A DNA stretch of 64,000 nucleotides from Cryptomeria japonica (GCF_030272615.1 NC_081413.1:163525080-163589079); one strand, 5' to 3'; shown: positions 11,101 to 23,099, counted from the first letter of the stretch. The notes: a model not told the origin generated them from the letters alone. Translations and numbers: made by a program.

Positions 11101-14100
11101 ATCTTACTATTCCTAGATCTATGCCTTGTCTTCTTGATATGGTTCCTAGTGAGAATATATGAATCTTACTAGTTCTAAATGTCATAAATTTGTGTTTTGC
11201 ATGCTCCATGTGCATCACCAATGTTACTCATATTACTCACTTTGTACTTCCCTTTTATCTCAATATTGTAGATTGACAATATCATAAGTCTTGGGAGCTA
11301 CCACCTTTCCAAACTTGTAGACATCTTGACTCTTCAATATCTTGGTCAAAGAATATTTGGTTTCTCCATATTTTCCAAAGAGTAAATGAGAATAATTTCA
11401 TACTCTTGCTAAGAGGGGGCTAAATATTGCATCATAAGTTGTATCTCTTTAAAAATATACACTAAATTTGGACTCAATTTAAGTGGTTGTGCCTTATTTA
11501 TGCCTAATTGTACTTAGGTTTGACAAAGTTTCCATAAATTTGGTTCATTCCCTTATTCATGATGTTCCTCATGGCTCATTTTTATAGGACTAGGGTCTTG
11601 GGAACCCTTATTCATGGAAATTGGACCTAAAATTTGAAAGATGAATGGTGGATTCACAAATAGTAGGAATTTCCTCTCCAAATTTGGACTTTTGCAAAAT
11701 TTCAATTTGAAAAGGTGCAAGGACCATCCATATAAGGTCCATCTTGAAAATTAAATGATAATACCATCCATGCATATTAAATGATATAGTCAAGTAATAA
11801 AGAAGGAAAACCATTTCCTGAAGTTGTCAAATGATTTTAAAGATGCACAATAGTCCACTAAATGCAATTCACTAAAAAAGAAAACAAAGTATGCTACAAG
11901 ATAGTGGGTAAGATGCAAGGAATGAAGTTAAATAGACAAAGAAAAACCATGAATATTACCAAGTCAAAAGGAGTAGCTATGACCTCTTAGGTGTTTTTTC
12001 ACTTGCATAAATTAGACTTCTTAAGGATAGAAACACATGTAGATGGTAGTATGAAGTCTTTTTGATGATTTTTGAAGTAGTTGAAGGAATGGCTTGTTTT
12101 AGTTATATCTAGCCCAAGACAATTTCAACTCAAAGTAAGGAATAAAACCATATGTCCTATAAGTTTGGGAAGATAATTGAGTAGCTGGATAAGGTAGAGC
12201 ATGACTATAGGGTAGTCTTGAGACTCTTTTAACTTGATTAGAACATGTACCAAGTATCTAAGGGCTTACAAAGCCAATTCAACCATATTTCAAGTGAAAA
12301 TGCAACAAAAGGAGTAAAAGCTTTGAATACACCTCAAAAACCACTCCGACGGCCAAGTAGGTGGAAATAGTCTTTTCCAACATTTTTTTTCTTCATAGAT
12401 GCAGCCCTATAGTCTCTTTATTATTTGAGATGAGAAATACATTGTTGGCGGTTCCGTTATTACCCAGTCCAGTATCGATCTGATCTTGATACTTTCATAA
12501 AAGGCGTGACTATCTCAAGTGCTTGATACTGTCACAAAAACTGAGTGTTGCAGCAGTGAATCTTCCTTTGACCTTTGGGTGGTTGGGAGGGTAAATACCC
12601 ATGGTGGTATATGTTTAGTGGTTCTTGTAAGAGTATCCGAAAGTACATTGGTTTTTGGATATCTGGTACATTTTGTGAGTTGAGTACCAGGGGGGATTAG
12701 AAGACCCAGTTGAAGGAGGATTTGTGTGAATAAGGGTTGAGGGTGTTGGTGGTGATTGAATGTTGGAGAGTTGGATTGTGACTTAGACATGTTTATTTGT
12801 CCTATTTGAGTGTGATTCAATGGTTGGGTGAAGGTTGGTGAGTATGGGTGTGTTTTGGGGTATTGAATCCTTTTGAGTAACTTGTGGCCTTGTGAGGGGG
12901 CTTGTGAGTAAGTGAAGGGTTGACACCTAATTGAATAGGTGAGTTGGGAGAAATATCTCCCTTGTTGGTTGAGTTTATTGGATTCTATGCATCAATATGC
13001 CTTTTCGCTATCAATCCATTCAAACTTCCACCCAAAGATTCAATCTTGTCAAAGTTCAAAATAAATTTCCTTGTTATCCTTACTATCTTGCATCAACTTT
13101 CATATCACTAGGTAGTCTTTTGCTTAAAACTATCATCTTTCATGGTAGGATACCATCTCAGTCCCTTGAGTTAAGCTAGCTTACCTTTAGAATTTATCAT
13201 TTCCTAATCAAGTTGTTCAAGGGGAAAATGTCACTAATCAAGTTGAAATGTCAATTTCTCAATCTGCCTAAGGTAAAAGGTTAAAATAAATTGCAAAAGA
13301 TAGAACAAGGCTACGAGAAAATGAATCATCAGTATTACCTAAATCCACATTATCAACAAAATCTAGAAATAACCTTGTATGTAAATAATTTATCATGCCA
13401 AAATTGCCAATTCTAACATGAAAATGAGACCAAGGAAAGCTCTAGAACAACTACTACTATTCATTCACATGTTCCTTATTAACCTCAATCACCACGAAAG
13501 ATGCACAAATTGATTATAACAAAGAAGATGTTTCATAAATGTAAATATTAATTCAGGACTAAGGAAAATGAAAGAAATAAAAGAATACCAAGCAATCAAA
13601 AAAGACTACCAATACTGTTGCAAACTATGAACTTCATTTCCATTAATTCTTCAAAATATACTAGCAAAGCACAAGTATTCAATCTACAACCTATTGCTAA
13701 ATGTCTTTTGAAAGAAAACACAGTAATGAGTGTTACTAAACTTGGACCTTAAATAATTAATTATTAGACCCTCAAAATGAATTTTGAAATTACATTTATA
13801 GGGAAACTTTTTCCTCAAAATTAGAGATTAAATTCCACCCAAAACCTTATCAAACTAAGAGGTACAATCAACACACAAGATACTAGCCTATAACTGAATT
13901 AAGAACTATAAGTTGTCTCATGAAAATGAAATATAAGTCAGAAGGAACTTAGAATATGGAGTCAAAGAAGCATGAAGAACAAGAAAAAGAGGATCTATCT
14001 AGGCCCCCACCCCCAAGATGACTCCTCCAAAAATTTTAAACTTAGGTGCACAAGCAACAAGATGAAGAACAAAGGCCAAAGTAGGTTGTAACTACCATGA

Positions 14101-15480
14101 ACCCATCCATCCAAAGTGATGAGAATCTAGATGTTCCTAAGTGGCTACAATTCAACTTTGAAAGGATAATGAATAGAGTATTGAAGAAAGTAAGTTTGAA
14201 AAAGATGATCGTTGAGGTTGAGGCTGCAAGGAAGCCAAAGAAGGCAATGACTTTGTATGCCACCTAAAACTATGCAAAAGGAGAGATAGTTGCCAATACC
14301 CTAAAATAGAGAAGATTTAGTAAAAACTGCCAATACCCTAAACTAGGGTAACCCGAGACAGTAAGAAAATGGTTCAGGGGTCATATAGACTAGCTTTATA
14401 TTGTATGTTAATTACAAAGTGATAAGTTGTGTGGTTGGAGATTTTAAGTCCACCCCTTCTAGGTTAGGATTGTGCTGAACCGAACACAATTGTATCTCCC
14501 TAGGGCTTCCGGGTCGGGTGTGTTAGGCTGGCTGGCAAGAGAAAGAAAGGCTTGCTCGAACAACACTGAATGAAGGTTGCAAATCATTTGAATAATATCC
14601 ATTCCCATTGTTTTCTTGTGCATTGGTTTGATCTCCATCGATTCAGCAGCTAGAGGCAAACACCACCCTATATATTAGCTTGTACAATAGTGAACAATCA
14701 ACACGTATATAGGAGGAAGGGATTGCTGCGACAAAATTGAACGCTCACTCCTCAATCACAGTTCTATGGTTTTATGAGGAGTGGATTCCTACAGGGTATT
14801 ACGCATTCAGGGAACCACACCTTTGACTAGGAGCCATCCAACCTGAGATTGGATAATCAATATGAATACGAGATTTACCAATTTGCATTAAAAACTAGGG
14901 CAATTAACCACCACATGTCTCATTTCCTAACATCTTTTGCATAAAAAAGGAATCTCTCATACTCCAAGAGTTGCTTTTACAATCAGTCAATATCCCACAA
15001 GAATCCAGCCATAGCTAGCATGTATAAAAGCAAGCAAAAGTTGTATAATCTCTTGAATGGTATAATTTTTGCAACATGAAATTAAGGTGAAGAATCTACC
15101 TCCTGCGTAGGATTGCAAGAAATGCAAAAATGCCTTAGACATGGGTTTGATGTTGTTGGGGGTTGAAGTCGCCATGGATGCCTACACGGGATTGCAATGC
15201 ACAAATGAATTACCCTCTTCTTTTTTTTAAGTAATGGTCATTGTCATTGGAATTACGACGAACTTGAGCATTTTTTTGAAAAAAAGAAAATTTTCATTGC
15301 TAATGCCTTCTTCGTCAAAACCAAATGGCAAATTGCTGTCAGAATTATGATGAATTCGAGCATTTTTTCAAAAAAAAATCAAATTTGGTCACTATGTAGC
15401 TTCTCCATCGGAAACCTTAGCCAGAAATCTAGTCCAAATGTATTATTGAATGACAATGCAACCTATGGACTTGGACTAAG
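8181..15480. other. Long stretch without a supported gene
   Basis: About 7.3 kb of AT-rich DNA. I looked on both strands for reverse transcriptase, integrase, protease, gag and transposase motifs and saw none. Two spots look LTR-like: TGGTGCAGGTGCACC at 8,933 resembles the start of the C1 LTR, and a minus-strand AATAAATAGGCC promoter-like word lies near 10,835-10,850. Neither could be paired or bounded. It may be old retroelement sequence, or the inside of G2, whose only clear LTR is at 18,458-19,934. Confidence 0.5.
14098..14268 (+). CDS. Short unassigned reading frame
   Basis: A 56-codon frame starting ATG (MNPSIQSDENLDVPKWLQ) and ending KKAMTLYAT before TAA. It is Lys-rich in its second half and could form a helix (RIMNRVLKKVSLKKM). 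I do not recognise it and it has no supporting neighbours. It could be chance in a stretch with no other coding signal; it is listed only because its composition looks more protein-like than its surroundings. Confidence 0.12.
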
Positions 15481-15539
15481 GAACAATCTAATTTTCAAGA
15501 TAATGCAAAATTGAGATAATGATTTGACCCTATGTCTTA

Positions 15540-16230
15540 TGAGGATGAAGACTATGAAATGACTAAAATTGGGATTATGACGACTATGCAAGGACTTAAG
15601 CAAGATTATGACGACCATGCAAGGACTTATGTGAGGATTATGATGACTGTGCAATGACTATATGCAAATATTATGACAACTATGCAAGGACTTATGTGAG
15701 GACTATGTTGATTATGCAAGGACTTAATGCGAAGATTATGATGACTATGCAAGGAGTTATGTGATGATTATGATGACTGTACAAGAACTATATGCAAAGA
15801 TTATGATGACTGTGTAATGACTATATGCAAAGATTATGATGACTATGCAAGGAGTTATGTGAATATTATGACGACTATGCAAGGACTATATGCGAAGATT
15901 ATGATGAGTATGCAAGAAGTTGTGTGAAGATTATGACGACTATGCAAGGACTATATGTGAAGTAAGGACATAAATGAGGACTATAATGTAAGGACTAATG
16001 CAAAGATTATGAGGATGCTAATGTGATGTAAATGAGGATTCTATAAGGACTATGCAAGACAATGCAAGGACTTATGTGAAGATCATGATGATGTATATGG
16101 GAACTCTATAAGGATGTATATGGAGACTATGAAAGGACTTATGCAAAGTAAGGACATAAATGAGTATTATTATGTAGACGATAATGAGGACTATGCAAGG
16201 AATTATGCGAAGTAAGGATGTAAATGGGGA
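15540..16230. repeat. Degenerate 32-33-bp minisatellite
   Basis: Roughly twenty diverged copies of a unit like GATTATGATGACTATGCAAG followed by GA(C/G)TTATGTGAA. Successive unit starts at 15,604, 15,636 and 15,669 give spacings of 32 and 33 bp. Copies become longer and more irregular after about 15,960, where GTAAGGACATAAATGAGGAC words are added. No long reading frame crosses it. Confidence 0.85.
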
Positions 16231-16239
16231 CTATAATAT

Positions 16240-16966
16240 GGGCATATCATCTCTCCAAGTGTACTCTATGGTCACAAGTATGCAAAATTTTGGACTTTTT
16301 TGGACTGTCTGATGTTTCAAGATAGAATCTGTTTCAAGTAACTCTATTTGTAGGACAAGTCTGTTGTTTTTCAAATCTGAGAACACTGTTGGAAGACAAG
16401 CTCTGAGAATTCAAAGATACACAAGGTAGGGCCTGAAATAGCCCAAATACTAACTCAATACTGGTCTGGTACAATGATACACATAAATGCACAAAAGTCA
16501 ATCTTAGGTTAGAAAGTGGAAACCATTCAATGAGGCCCTCACAACAAAATACCGAAACAAGATGAATAAATAGAGAGTCTGGGAACACTAGCTCCACTCC
16601 ACAACACACACTTCTCGAGCACGACAGTCTCTCTTACCCCAAAGATCCGAAGATCTTATCACCGAGGGATTTCTATCAAATAATGCAAGGTACATGAAGG
16701 GTATGTATGGGGTATGATTTGCACTCTCAGAATCACTAAATGTGGGATTTGGGCTACTAAGTTGGTTCTTATTGTAAGTTTTGAGGGGTACCGATCCAAT
16801 GATGGATTCTCAGAGCAAGGAACTTAAGACTTTAGTTAAGCTTATCAGTGTAGGGAAGGCCTCCACATACGTCAAACTCACTCAACACTCTAGCCACTCA
16901 ACCAATATATTTATATAGTAGCTTGAAAAACCCATTTGAGAGTACACTTGGAGAGATGATATGCCC
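16240..16966. repeat. Perfect 28-bp inverted repeat pair 671 bp apart
   Basis: The 28 bases at 16,240-16,267 (beginning GGGCATATCATC) are the exact reverse complement of 16,939-16,966. The match stops sharply at both edges. The 671 bp between them has no recognised coding content. A perfect match this long is not expected by chance in 64 kb. No flanking target duplication is clear (ATAATAT left, AACGCAT right). It could be a miniature inverted-repeat element or a small inversion or duplication within a larger element. Confidence 0.75.
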
Positions 16967-17204
16967 AACGCATCACAATTCGAAGTACCTCTATGGGGTA
17001 ATGAAATACTCAGTCAAAGATACCCCTCACTACTAAAATGAAATAGTGGGTGTCATTATCACCTTTCCCTTTCTCCCAAGACCCCGAAAGTGGGTGGAAA
17101 GGTAGTTAATGCAACAGTAAGTCCACTCCAAACACAATAAAAAGTTCTTTCCCTTAAAAAAGAAAAGTGAGAGTTATTCTATTGATAAGCCTGATTCATG
17201 TTCA
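16967..17204. other. Non-coding, possibly G2 leader
   Basis: Contains a CT-rich block (CACCTTTCCCTTTCTCCC near 17,061-17,080) and no recognisable gene. Its position left of the 18,458-19,934 LTR would suit the untranslated leader of a minus-strand gypsy element, but nothing proves this. Confidence 0.3.
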
Positions 17205-17515
17205 TTTTAAAAACCGAAACTTAGGTGTGAGATATGTATGTGCATGTCAATTTTAGAACACCAAACTAAAGTGTGAAAGCATGCATGTCAATTTCAACCA
17301 AATTTGTTTTAAGCACCAAATTAAAGTGTGAAAGAATGCATGTCCATTTTAACTAGATTTGTTTTAAGAACCAAATTGAAGTGTGAAAGAATGCATGTCC
17401 ATTTTAACCAGATTTATCTTAAGCTCCAAACTTAAGTGTGAAAGCATGCATGTCCATTTTAACCAGATTTATTTTAAGCCCCAAATTGAAGTGTGAAAGC
17501 ATGCATGTTAGTGAA
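17205..17515. repeat. 55-bp tandem repeat, about five copies
   Basis: The word GTGTGAAAG recurs at 17,271, 17,326, 17,381, 17,436 and 17,491, exactly 55 bp apart each time. Each unit also has GCATGTCCATTTTAACCAGA and TTTTAAGC.CCAAAT. A shorter, diverged first unit starts near 17,225. Copies differ at only a few positions. The fixed period means copies were added by slippage or unequal exchange without indels. Confidence 0.92.
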
Positions 17516-17589
17516 AAAATATTCAGTAATGATCCATCCTTCTTTGTGATTTCCCCACATGCTACAAACAGAGAATCAATAATCCCAGA

Positions 17590-18340
17590 AAACAACAAAT
17601 CAAACTCTTCATTGAATGAATGCGTAATTATACCCGAGTGAATGCGTGATTTTGTGTTAGTGATTGCATGATTCTGGAAAATCTATTGCGTAATTCTGGC
17701 AAAGTGAATGTGGTGTACTGTCAAAACGATTGCATAAAAATATCTTGGTGAATGCATAAATGACAGACAGACCAATCAAAAAAATAAAAATAAAAGACTA
17801 AATTTGTTCGAGAACCTGCAAAATAGACTATGATGCCCTAGCAAGATCTCTCATCATCCATTCTATATTAAGAAAATCATATTTCACTCTATATGAGAGA
17901 ACTAGGTTGTTGTATCTATCAATGGCTTGTTGATCCTCTAGATCTTTTATCTTCTTTTCTGCCTTTAGGATTTGCTGATAATGTCTAGCTTGCCTCCTTT
18001 GATCCTTTGTCCTCCTAGCACCTAAAATCTTAAATTGTACCTCATGTGCCATAATATGTCATCATTAAAGCATCAAATAAGGGTAAACAATACTCAGATT
18101 TAACAAGTTTCATACAAAATTAAGATAGAACAGAGCATATTAAATCAAAAAAATAAGACAAATAGGACACATAAATATTTTCGTCGAATGCGTAACAAGT
18201 CTTGGTCGATTGCGTGATAAGATAAAGACTATTGCGTGATGAGTTGCACATGAACGCATGACCCTAAGTTATCGATTACGTGAGGCTGTCTATGCGATTG
18301 CATGATTCTGTAGACTCAATTTTGTGATTGTTGAATCCGC
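17590..18340. repeat. Scattered GATTGCGTGAT-like motif
   Basis: Short variants of (G/A)ATTGCGTGAT or GAATGCGTAAT occur about a dozen times, in two clusters: about 17,618-17,760 and 18,186-18,310, spaced roughly 20-35 bp. Variants include AATGCGTGAT, GATTGCATGAT, TATTGCGTAAT and GATTACGTGA. The small open frame at 17,828-18,052 lies between the clusters. Many are CG-containing in an otherwise CG-poor area. What they do is unknown. Confidence 0.6.
17828..18052 (-). CDS. Small charged ORF between motif clusters
   Basis: A 74-codon frame with an ATG start (MAHEVQFKILGARRTK) and a middle rich in Lys, Arg, Gln and Glu (RRQARHYQQILKAEKKIKDL) that would form a basic helix or coiled coil. It lies about 400 bp downstream of the G2 LTR on the same strand, where a gag start could sit. 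I do not recognise it as gag. It may be a gag remnant, an extra retroelement ORF, or chance. Confidence 0.3.
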   Translation of the reverse strand: MAHEVQFKILGARRTKDQRRQARHYQQILKAEKKIKDLEDQQAIDRYNNLVLSYRVKYDFLNIEWMMRDLARAS

Positions 18341-18457
18341 TTTGTAATCCATACAAAACTTTCAAAAAAAAAAGAAAAAATTGTACGACCTGCAAAAATC
18401 ACACAAAAAATAGAGAAGGTTAATTAGTTGTTGCTTCACGTCAGGTTCACCAAAATG

Positions 18458-19934
18458 TGTATGCTAAAATTCATCATTAAATTCAACTAGAAATAGAGGG
18501 AAATCACAAATCCCTATCTGATAAAAGAATTCTAAACAAAACCAATGAATTGATACAATCAAACAATAGGAATGTAAAATATTCAATAAAATCTCCCTAT
18601 TCCATGACTGCATGTAGCTTCCATTGTTCCTCTCCTGTTTGTGGTACGATGACTCTCAGATATCACGCTGACAACCTGTAAATGACATAAAGATTCAAAG
18701 TTCATGATTGTTGAAAATGGAGATTGAATGCTCAATTTGTAGATTATTGGATGAGATTGATTGAGAGGTGGAACAGATTGATCAAGAGGTGGAACTCAGG
18801 TGAGCTCACATGCTGATTAATAGTTGAATTGTTGATTTGGAGGTGGAACATAATTGATTGAATAAATTAAATGAGATAACTGATTGAGAAAAAAGCTTAT
18901 TGAAAGATGAAAAAGAATGATTGGACGATAAGTGATTGATGACAAAGAAAGCTTTATTTAGAAAAAGCTAACTAGAAGATAGAAAATGAATGATTGGAGA
19001 GAATTAAAGAAACTGAAATAGTTAACTGATTGAAAGCTTTTTGAGAGCTTTTTGGAAAAAAACCAAAGTAGAAGATAGAAATAGGAATTGGAAAGATAAT
19101 GATGTAATTAATTAATTTAGCATGTGCTTGCACTTTGACTTTGATTTTCAATTTAATCTTTGCATGAGATTTAATTCAAATATTGAATTTATTTTAATTC
19201 AATCTGTTATTTGAGTATATTTAGAACTTGATTTTGATTTTCAATTTGATTTTTGAAATCATGCACATGTATTTGAAATTAGAAGAATTAGAAATTTGAA
19301 TGATTTAATGAAATTAGAAGAATTAAAGGAATTAAAGGAAATTACAATTTGGGGATTTGGAAATTATATTAGAAGAATTAATTAGTTAATTAAAAAATTT
19401 AAAGAAACCATTTAATTATTTAGAAACTGAATTTAATTAAATAATAAAGATTATTTAAATTAAAGGAATTAAAACCATAATTAATTAAATAATTAAATTA
19501 ATATTTAGAAAAAGGGCTGATGATTAATTGATTAGATATAGAAATTGAAAATGAATTTATTTAAATTAAAGGATTAAAAAATCACAATTAATAAAATAAT
19601 AATTATTTAATTAATATTTTAGAAAAGGGTTGACTGATTAAACGATGATAGAGATGAGATTGAAAATTAATTTATTTAAATAATAAAGATTATTTAAATA
19701 GAGGAATTAATCATAATTTATTAGAATTAATTAAATAATAAATATTTAATTAACATTAGAAAATGGTTAAATGATTAAATGATGATAGAATTGAATTTGG
19801 AATAATTAATTATAGAAGAAATATGAAACCTAGAACAATAGGATTAACTAGCTTAATTAAATAGTTAATGAATTAATAATTAATTAGATGAATAATTAGT
19901 ACATGATCAATGAGACATTTTTTAGGTGTTTACA
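18458..19934 (-). repeat. G2: 5' LTR of a gypsy-like element
   Basis: On the minus strand the block begins TGTAAACACCTAAAAA at 19,934, close to the start of the G1 LTR (TGTAGACACCTAAAA), and ends near 18,458 just before TTTTGGTGAACCTGACGTG, a likely primer-binding site. It abuts copia A1 sequence at 19,935, so it interrupts A1. Its first 900 bp (about 19,080-19,930) are extremely AT-rich with repeated TTAATTAAATAAT words and degenerate 115-140-bp subrepeats (near 19,500, 19,612, 19,752). No second LTR was found to the left. The exact inner edge is uncertain by a few bases. Confidence 0.65.
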
Positions 19935-20069
19935 TAAAGCATGAATGAAAAGATAAATCCTCTGATTCACACAGCTAACTACTCCCCCTGAGTATTAGCA
20001 CCACCACATCAATTTGAAATAAATAGTAGCTCTGATAATGCATACCAGACTTATGCCAATCAAGATCAC

Positions 20070-21789
20070 TCAGGTCTCTACCGGAGGGGCAAAAACCCCC
20101 AATTTGTCTCTGAAGTACTCAAATGATTCTTTAGACAAAGGTTTAGTGAAAATGTTTGCAATCTACTCTTTAGTGTTCACATAAACCAGTCTGAATTTAT
20201 TTGCTTCCACCTTCTCCTTCAAAAAGTTATACTTGATAGATATGTGCTTTGTCTTAGAATGAAATACTGGATTCTTTGATATATCAATAGCAGCAGAGTT
20301 ATCATAGTGAATAACTATGAGTTCATTACAATCCACCTTTATATCCTTCAACATTTTCTTCATCCATAGAACTTGTGTACAGTTAGTAGTAGCAACAACA
20401 TACTCAGCTTCAACAGTAGATAAGGATATGCATGACTGCTTCTTGCTGATCCATGAAACAAGTTTCTTTCCAAGAAAGAAAGCTCCATCGGATGTGCTCT
20501 TCCAGTCATCAACATCTCCAACCCAATCTACATTTGTATATGCGCATAATGTAAAGTCATCAATTTTAGGATACCACAAACCATACTCAGTTGTTCCCTG
20601 CAAATAGCTGAAAATCCTTTTCACTACACTCTCATGATTTTCTCTAGGATCAATCTGATATCTTGATACAATACAAATTGCATTCATTATATCTGGTCTA
20701 GTCTGAGTCAGATATAAAAAACCACCAATCATAGACTTGTACCTAGTAGGATTTACCGATGTAGATGCACCATTCTTTGTTAATTTATCACTTCTAACCA
20801 TTGGAGTACTATCCGGTTTACAATTTTCCATACCAAATTTCTTCAACAATTCTCAAGCATACTTAGTTTGACAGATGAAAATACCTTTATAAGTTTGAGT
20901 AATCTGCAAAACTAATAAAATCTCATCTTGCCAATCATAGACCAAACTCATTCTTCATATTGTTAGAGAATTCCATACACAACTTATCTTCACCTCCAAA
21001 AATAATATCATCAACAAAGACCTTACTAATCAATATGTCAGCATTAGTGATCTTATAATATAAATTAATGTCAGCATTACCTTTAGTAAAATCAAGATTC
21101 AAAATATATTTATCTAGTCTTGAATACCAAGCTCTAGGGGTTTGTTTCAATCCATATAAAGCTTTCCTTAACCTACAAACCATGTTTTTGTTAGCTAAAA
21201 GTGAAAATCCATTAGGTTGCTCAATATAAAATTCCTCTTCAAGATCTCCATTCATAAATGCACACTTAACATCCATCTGATAAACCTTATAGTTCTTATG
21301 AGCAACTTAAACAAGAAATAATCTCACAACTTCAATCCTAGCTACTGGTGCAAAGGTTTCATCATAATCAATTCCTTCCTTCTGAGAGTATCCTTTACAA
21401 ACCAATCTAGCTTTATTCCTCACAACTTGTCCATCCTCAATCAATTTGTTCCTAAAAACCCATTTAGTTCCAATAACATTCTTATTTATAGGTCGGGGAA
21501 CTAAAGTCCATGTGTTATTCTTTTCTCTTTGATCCAATTCTTCTTCCATAACTTTCATGCACTATTCATCTTTACAAGCTTCAATTACTGATGTCGGTTC
21601 AACTTGAGAAATACAACATACCTTATCAATTGCCAACCTTCTTCTATTAATCACTCCTTTTCTTTTGTCTCCAATGATATGAGCTTCAGAATGATTCAAC
21701 CTTACATACCTAGGAGTCTTTAGATTTTCTGTTTCTCTATCCTGATCTTCAGTTACTGTTGAATTTTCTGATACTGCCGTAGTAACTAG
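20070..21789 (-). pseudogene. A1 pol, 3' half: reverse transcriptase and RNase H
   Basis: Reads as the copia RT from [19 protein letters not shown] (21,540) through [60 protein letters not shown] and the catalytic FVDDIIFGG box (about 21,007-21,018). RNase H follows with AYTNVDWVGD, TVEAEYV and LWMKKMLKDI. The natural end, at TGA 20,070-20,072, lies beyond an in-frame TAG at about 20,163. Stops near 20,854, 20,935 and 21,305 break it. In the RNase H, ADVDWAGD has become TNVDWVGD. At the codon where A2 and A3 share a TAA (RLD-K-Y), this copy has AAA. Confidence 0.88.
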
Positions 21790-22596
21790 TGTTTATGGTG
21801 AAAATGGAACAACAATGTTGAAAGACTAAAATAGATTCAACCACAAAACCCTAGCCTAACAACAACAAAGATCCACCATAACATATGAAGATTACCTAAG
21901 ACAATGCAAATCAAATGAAATCACAAAGATTATACCATCACATGTCCAATAGGGTTTGGATCTCCATTCATCCTATCTCCATTGATCTTGCTTGATATAT
22001 TTTCTCTCAGATTTTATGTCTACACAAGAGCTCAACAAAGAATGAATTTGTGGTTGTAAGTAGGCTTGATCACATATGAAAGTTTGAATGATAGAATGCT
22101 TGAAGGCTTGAAGGAAGGGGGAATAGAATGATTAGTTGATTAGGGTTGAATGAAAGGAGCATCTTCTTATATAGAAGACACTGTAAGAAATGGAGGGATA
22201 AGATTAAGAGGTGTAAAAGATAAATGGTCGGCTAGGATTAGAGGGTAGGTAAAGGAAATAAGAAAATAATGAGAGGGTAGGTAGTGTAGGAATTAAGAGA
22301 TGAATGACATGTGTCATGGGTAGAAAAGGATAATGAATTAATTAAATAAATAAAGATTCATTTGATTTATAGAGGAAGTGGGATCAATTAAATAAATAAG
22401 ATATTTATTTAATTTAGGAGAAGGATAATTTAAATAAATAAAAGTATTTATTTAAATGAGAAATAAGGCTAGAAGAGGATAAATGAATTAATTAAATAAA
22501 TAAAGATTTATTTAATTAATAAAAGAATTAGGATTAAAATATTTAAATAAATAAAGATATTTATTTAATTAGACATGACAATTTTAGGTGTCTACA
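21790..22596 (-). repeat. G1 3' LTR (left)
   Basis: About 807 bp matching 34,342-35,149 throughout, with roughly 25-30 differences by eye (about 3%), so insertion was fairly recent compared with other elements here. It reads TGTAGACACCTAAAATTGT from 22,596 leftward and ends ..CACCATAAACA at 21,790. A purine-rich GAGGAGCAAAA just outside (22,597-22,607) is the likely polypurine tract. Confidence 0.92.
22335..22572. repeat. Array of five AT palindromes in G1 U3
   Basis: Five near-perfect palindromes built from TTAAATAAATAAA and TTTATTTAA halves follow each other about every 40-60 bp (near 22,340, 22,386, 22,430, 22,490, 22,540). The same array is in the other LTR at about 34,886-35,125. It lies at the start of the LTR on the minus strand, the U3 region that holds LTR promoters and enhancers. 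In DNA or RNA each could fold as a hairpin. Confidence 0.75.
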
Positions 22597-23099
22597 TTTT
22601 GCTCCTCTTTGAGACAATGTAGCTTGTCGCGTTGTTTCAAAGAAGATCAGATGAACTGATACAAAGTTGCCCCAAGATGGGAATGATATGCCCCCTTGAG
22701 AGATTGGATGAAAATGTTTGAAAAGATCACAAACAATCTCTCGATAAGAAAGAAAGGCTAGAAAGGATTGACAAGATAGGATAGACTGACAGAGTCACAA
22801 GATAAAGAAGACTAACTCGGGAAACGAGGGCTAGGGTAGTCTATAAGATAGACTACGAGGGAAAACATCCTCATTTTCATCCACACACCTAAGAGATCAG
22901 AGTGCAGAGAGAGCAGAGAGAAGTCAACAATGATGGCATTGGTGCATAGATTCAATCATGTTCACCGATATCAAAAGCCAACAGATGCAAGAGAGCCAGT
23001 AAGTACCACAAAACCTCCTTATACCTTGTTGCATTAATTGTTGTCATAAATGCATGCTAGGTAGTGCAATAAATGTGCATTAGGTAGATTGCAAAAAAT
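22597..23099. other. G1 region next to the 3' LTR, no gene seen
   Basis: Contains the polypurine tract on the minus strand and purine-rich plus-strand sequence (AGAGAGCAGAGAG near 22,907-22,920). No reading frame of note. Confidence 0.4.

Noticed and set aside
15480-17515. CRISPR-like array
   Set aside because: Repeats are contiguous and degenerate with no unique spacers, and the genome is a plant's.
20317-20607. Plus-strand frame opposite A1 RNase H
   Set aside because: Shadow of the RT/RNase H frame on the other strand.
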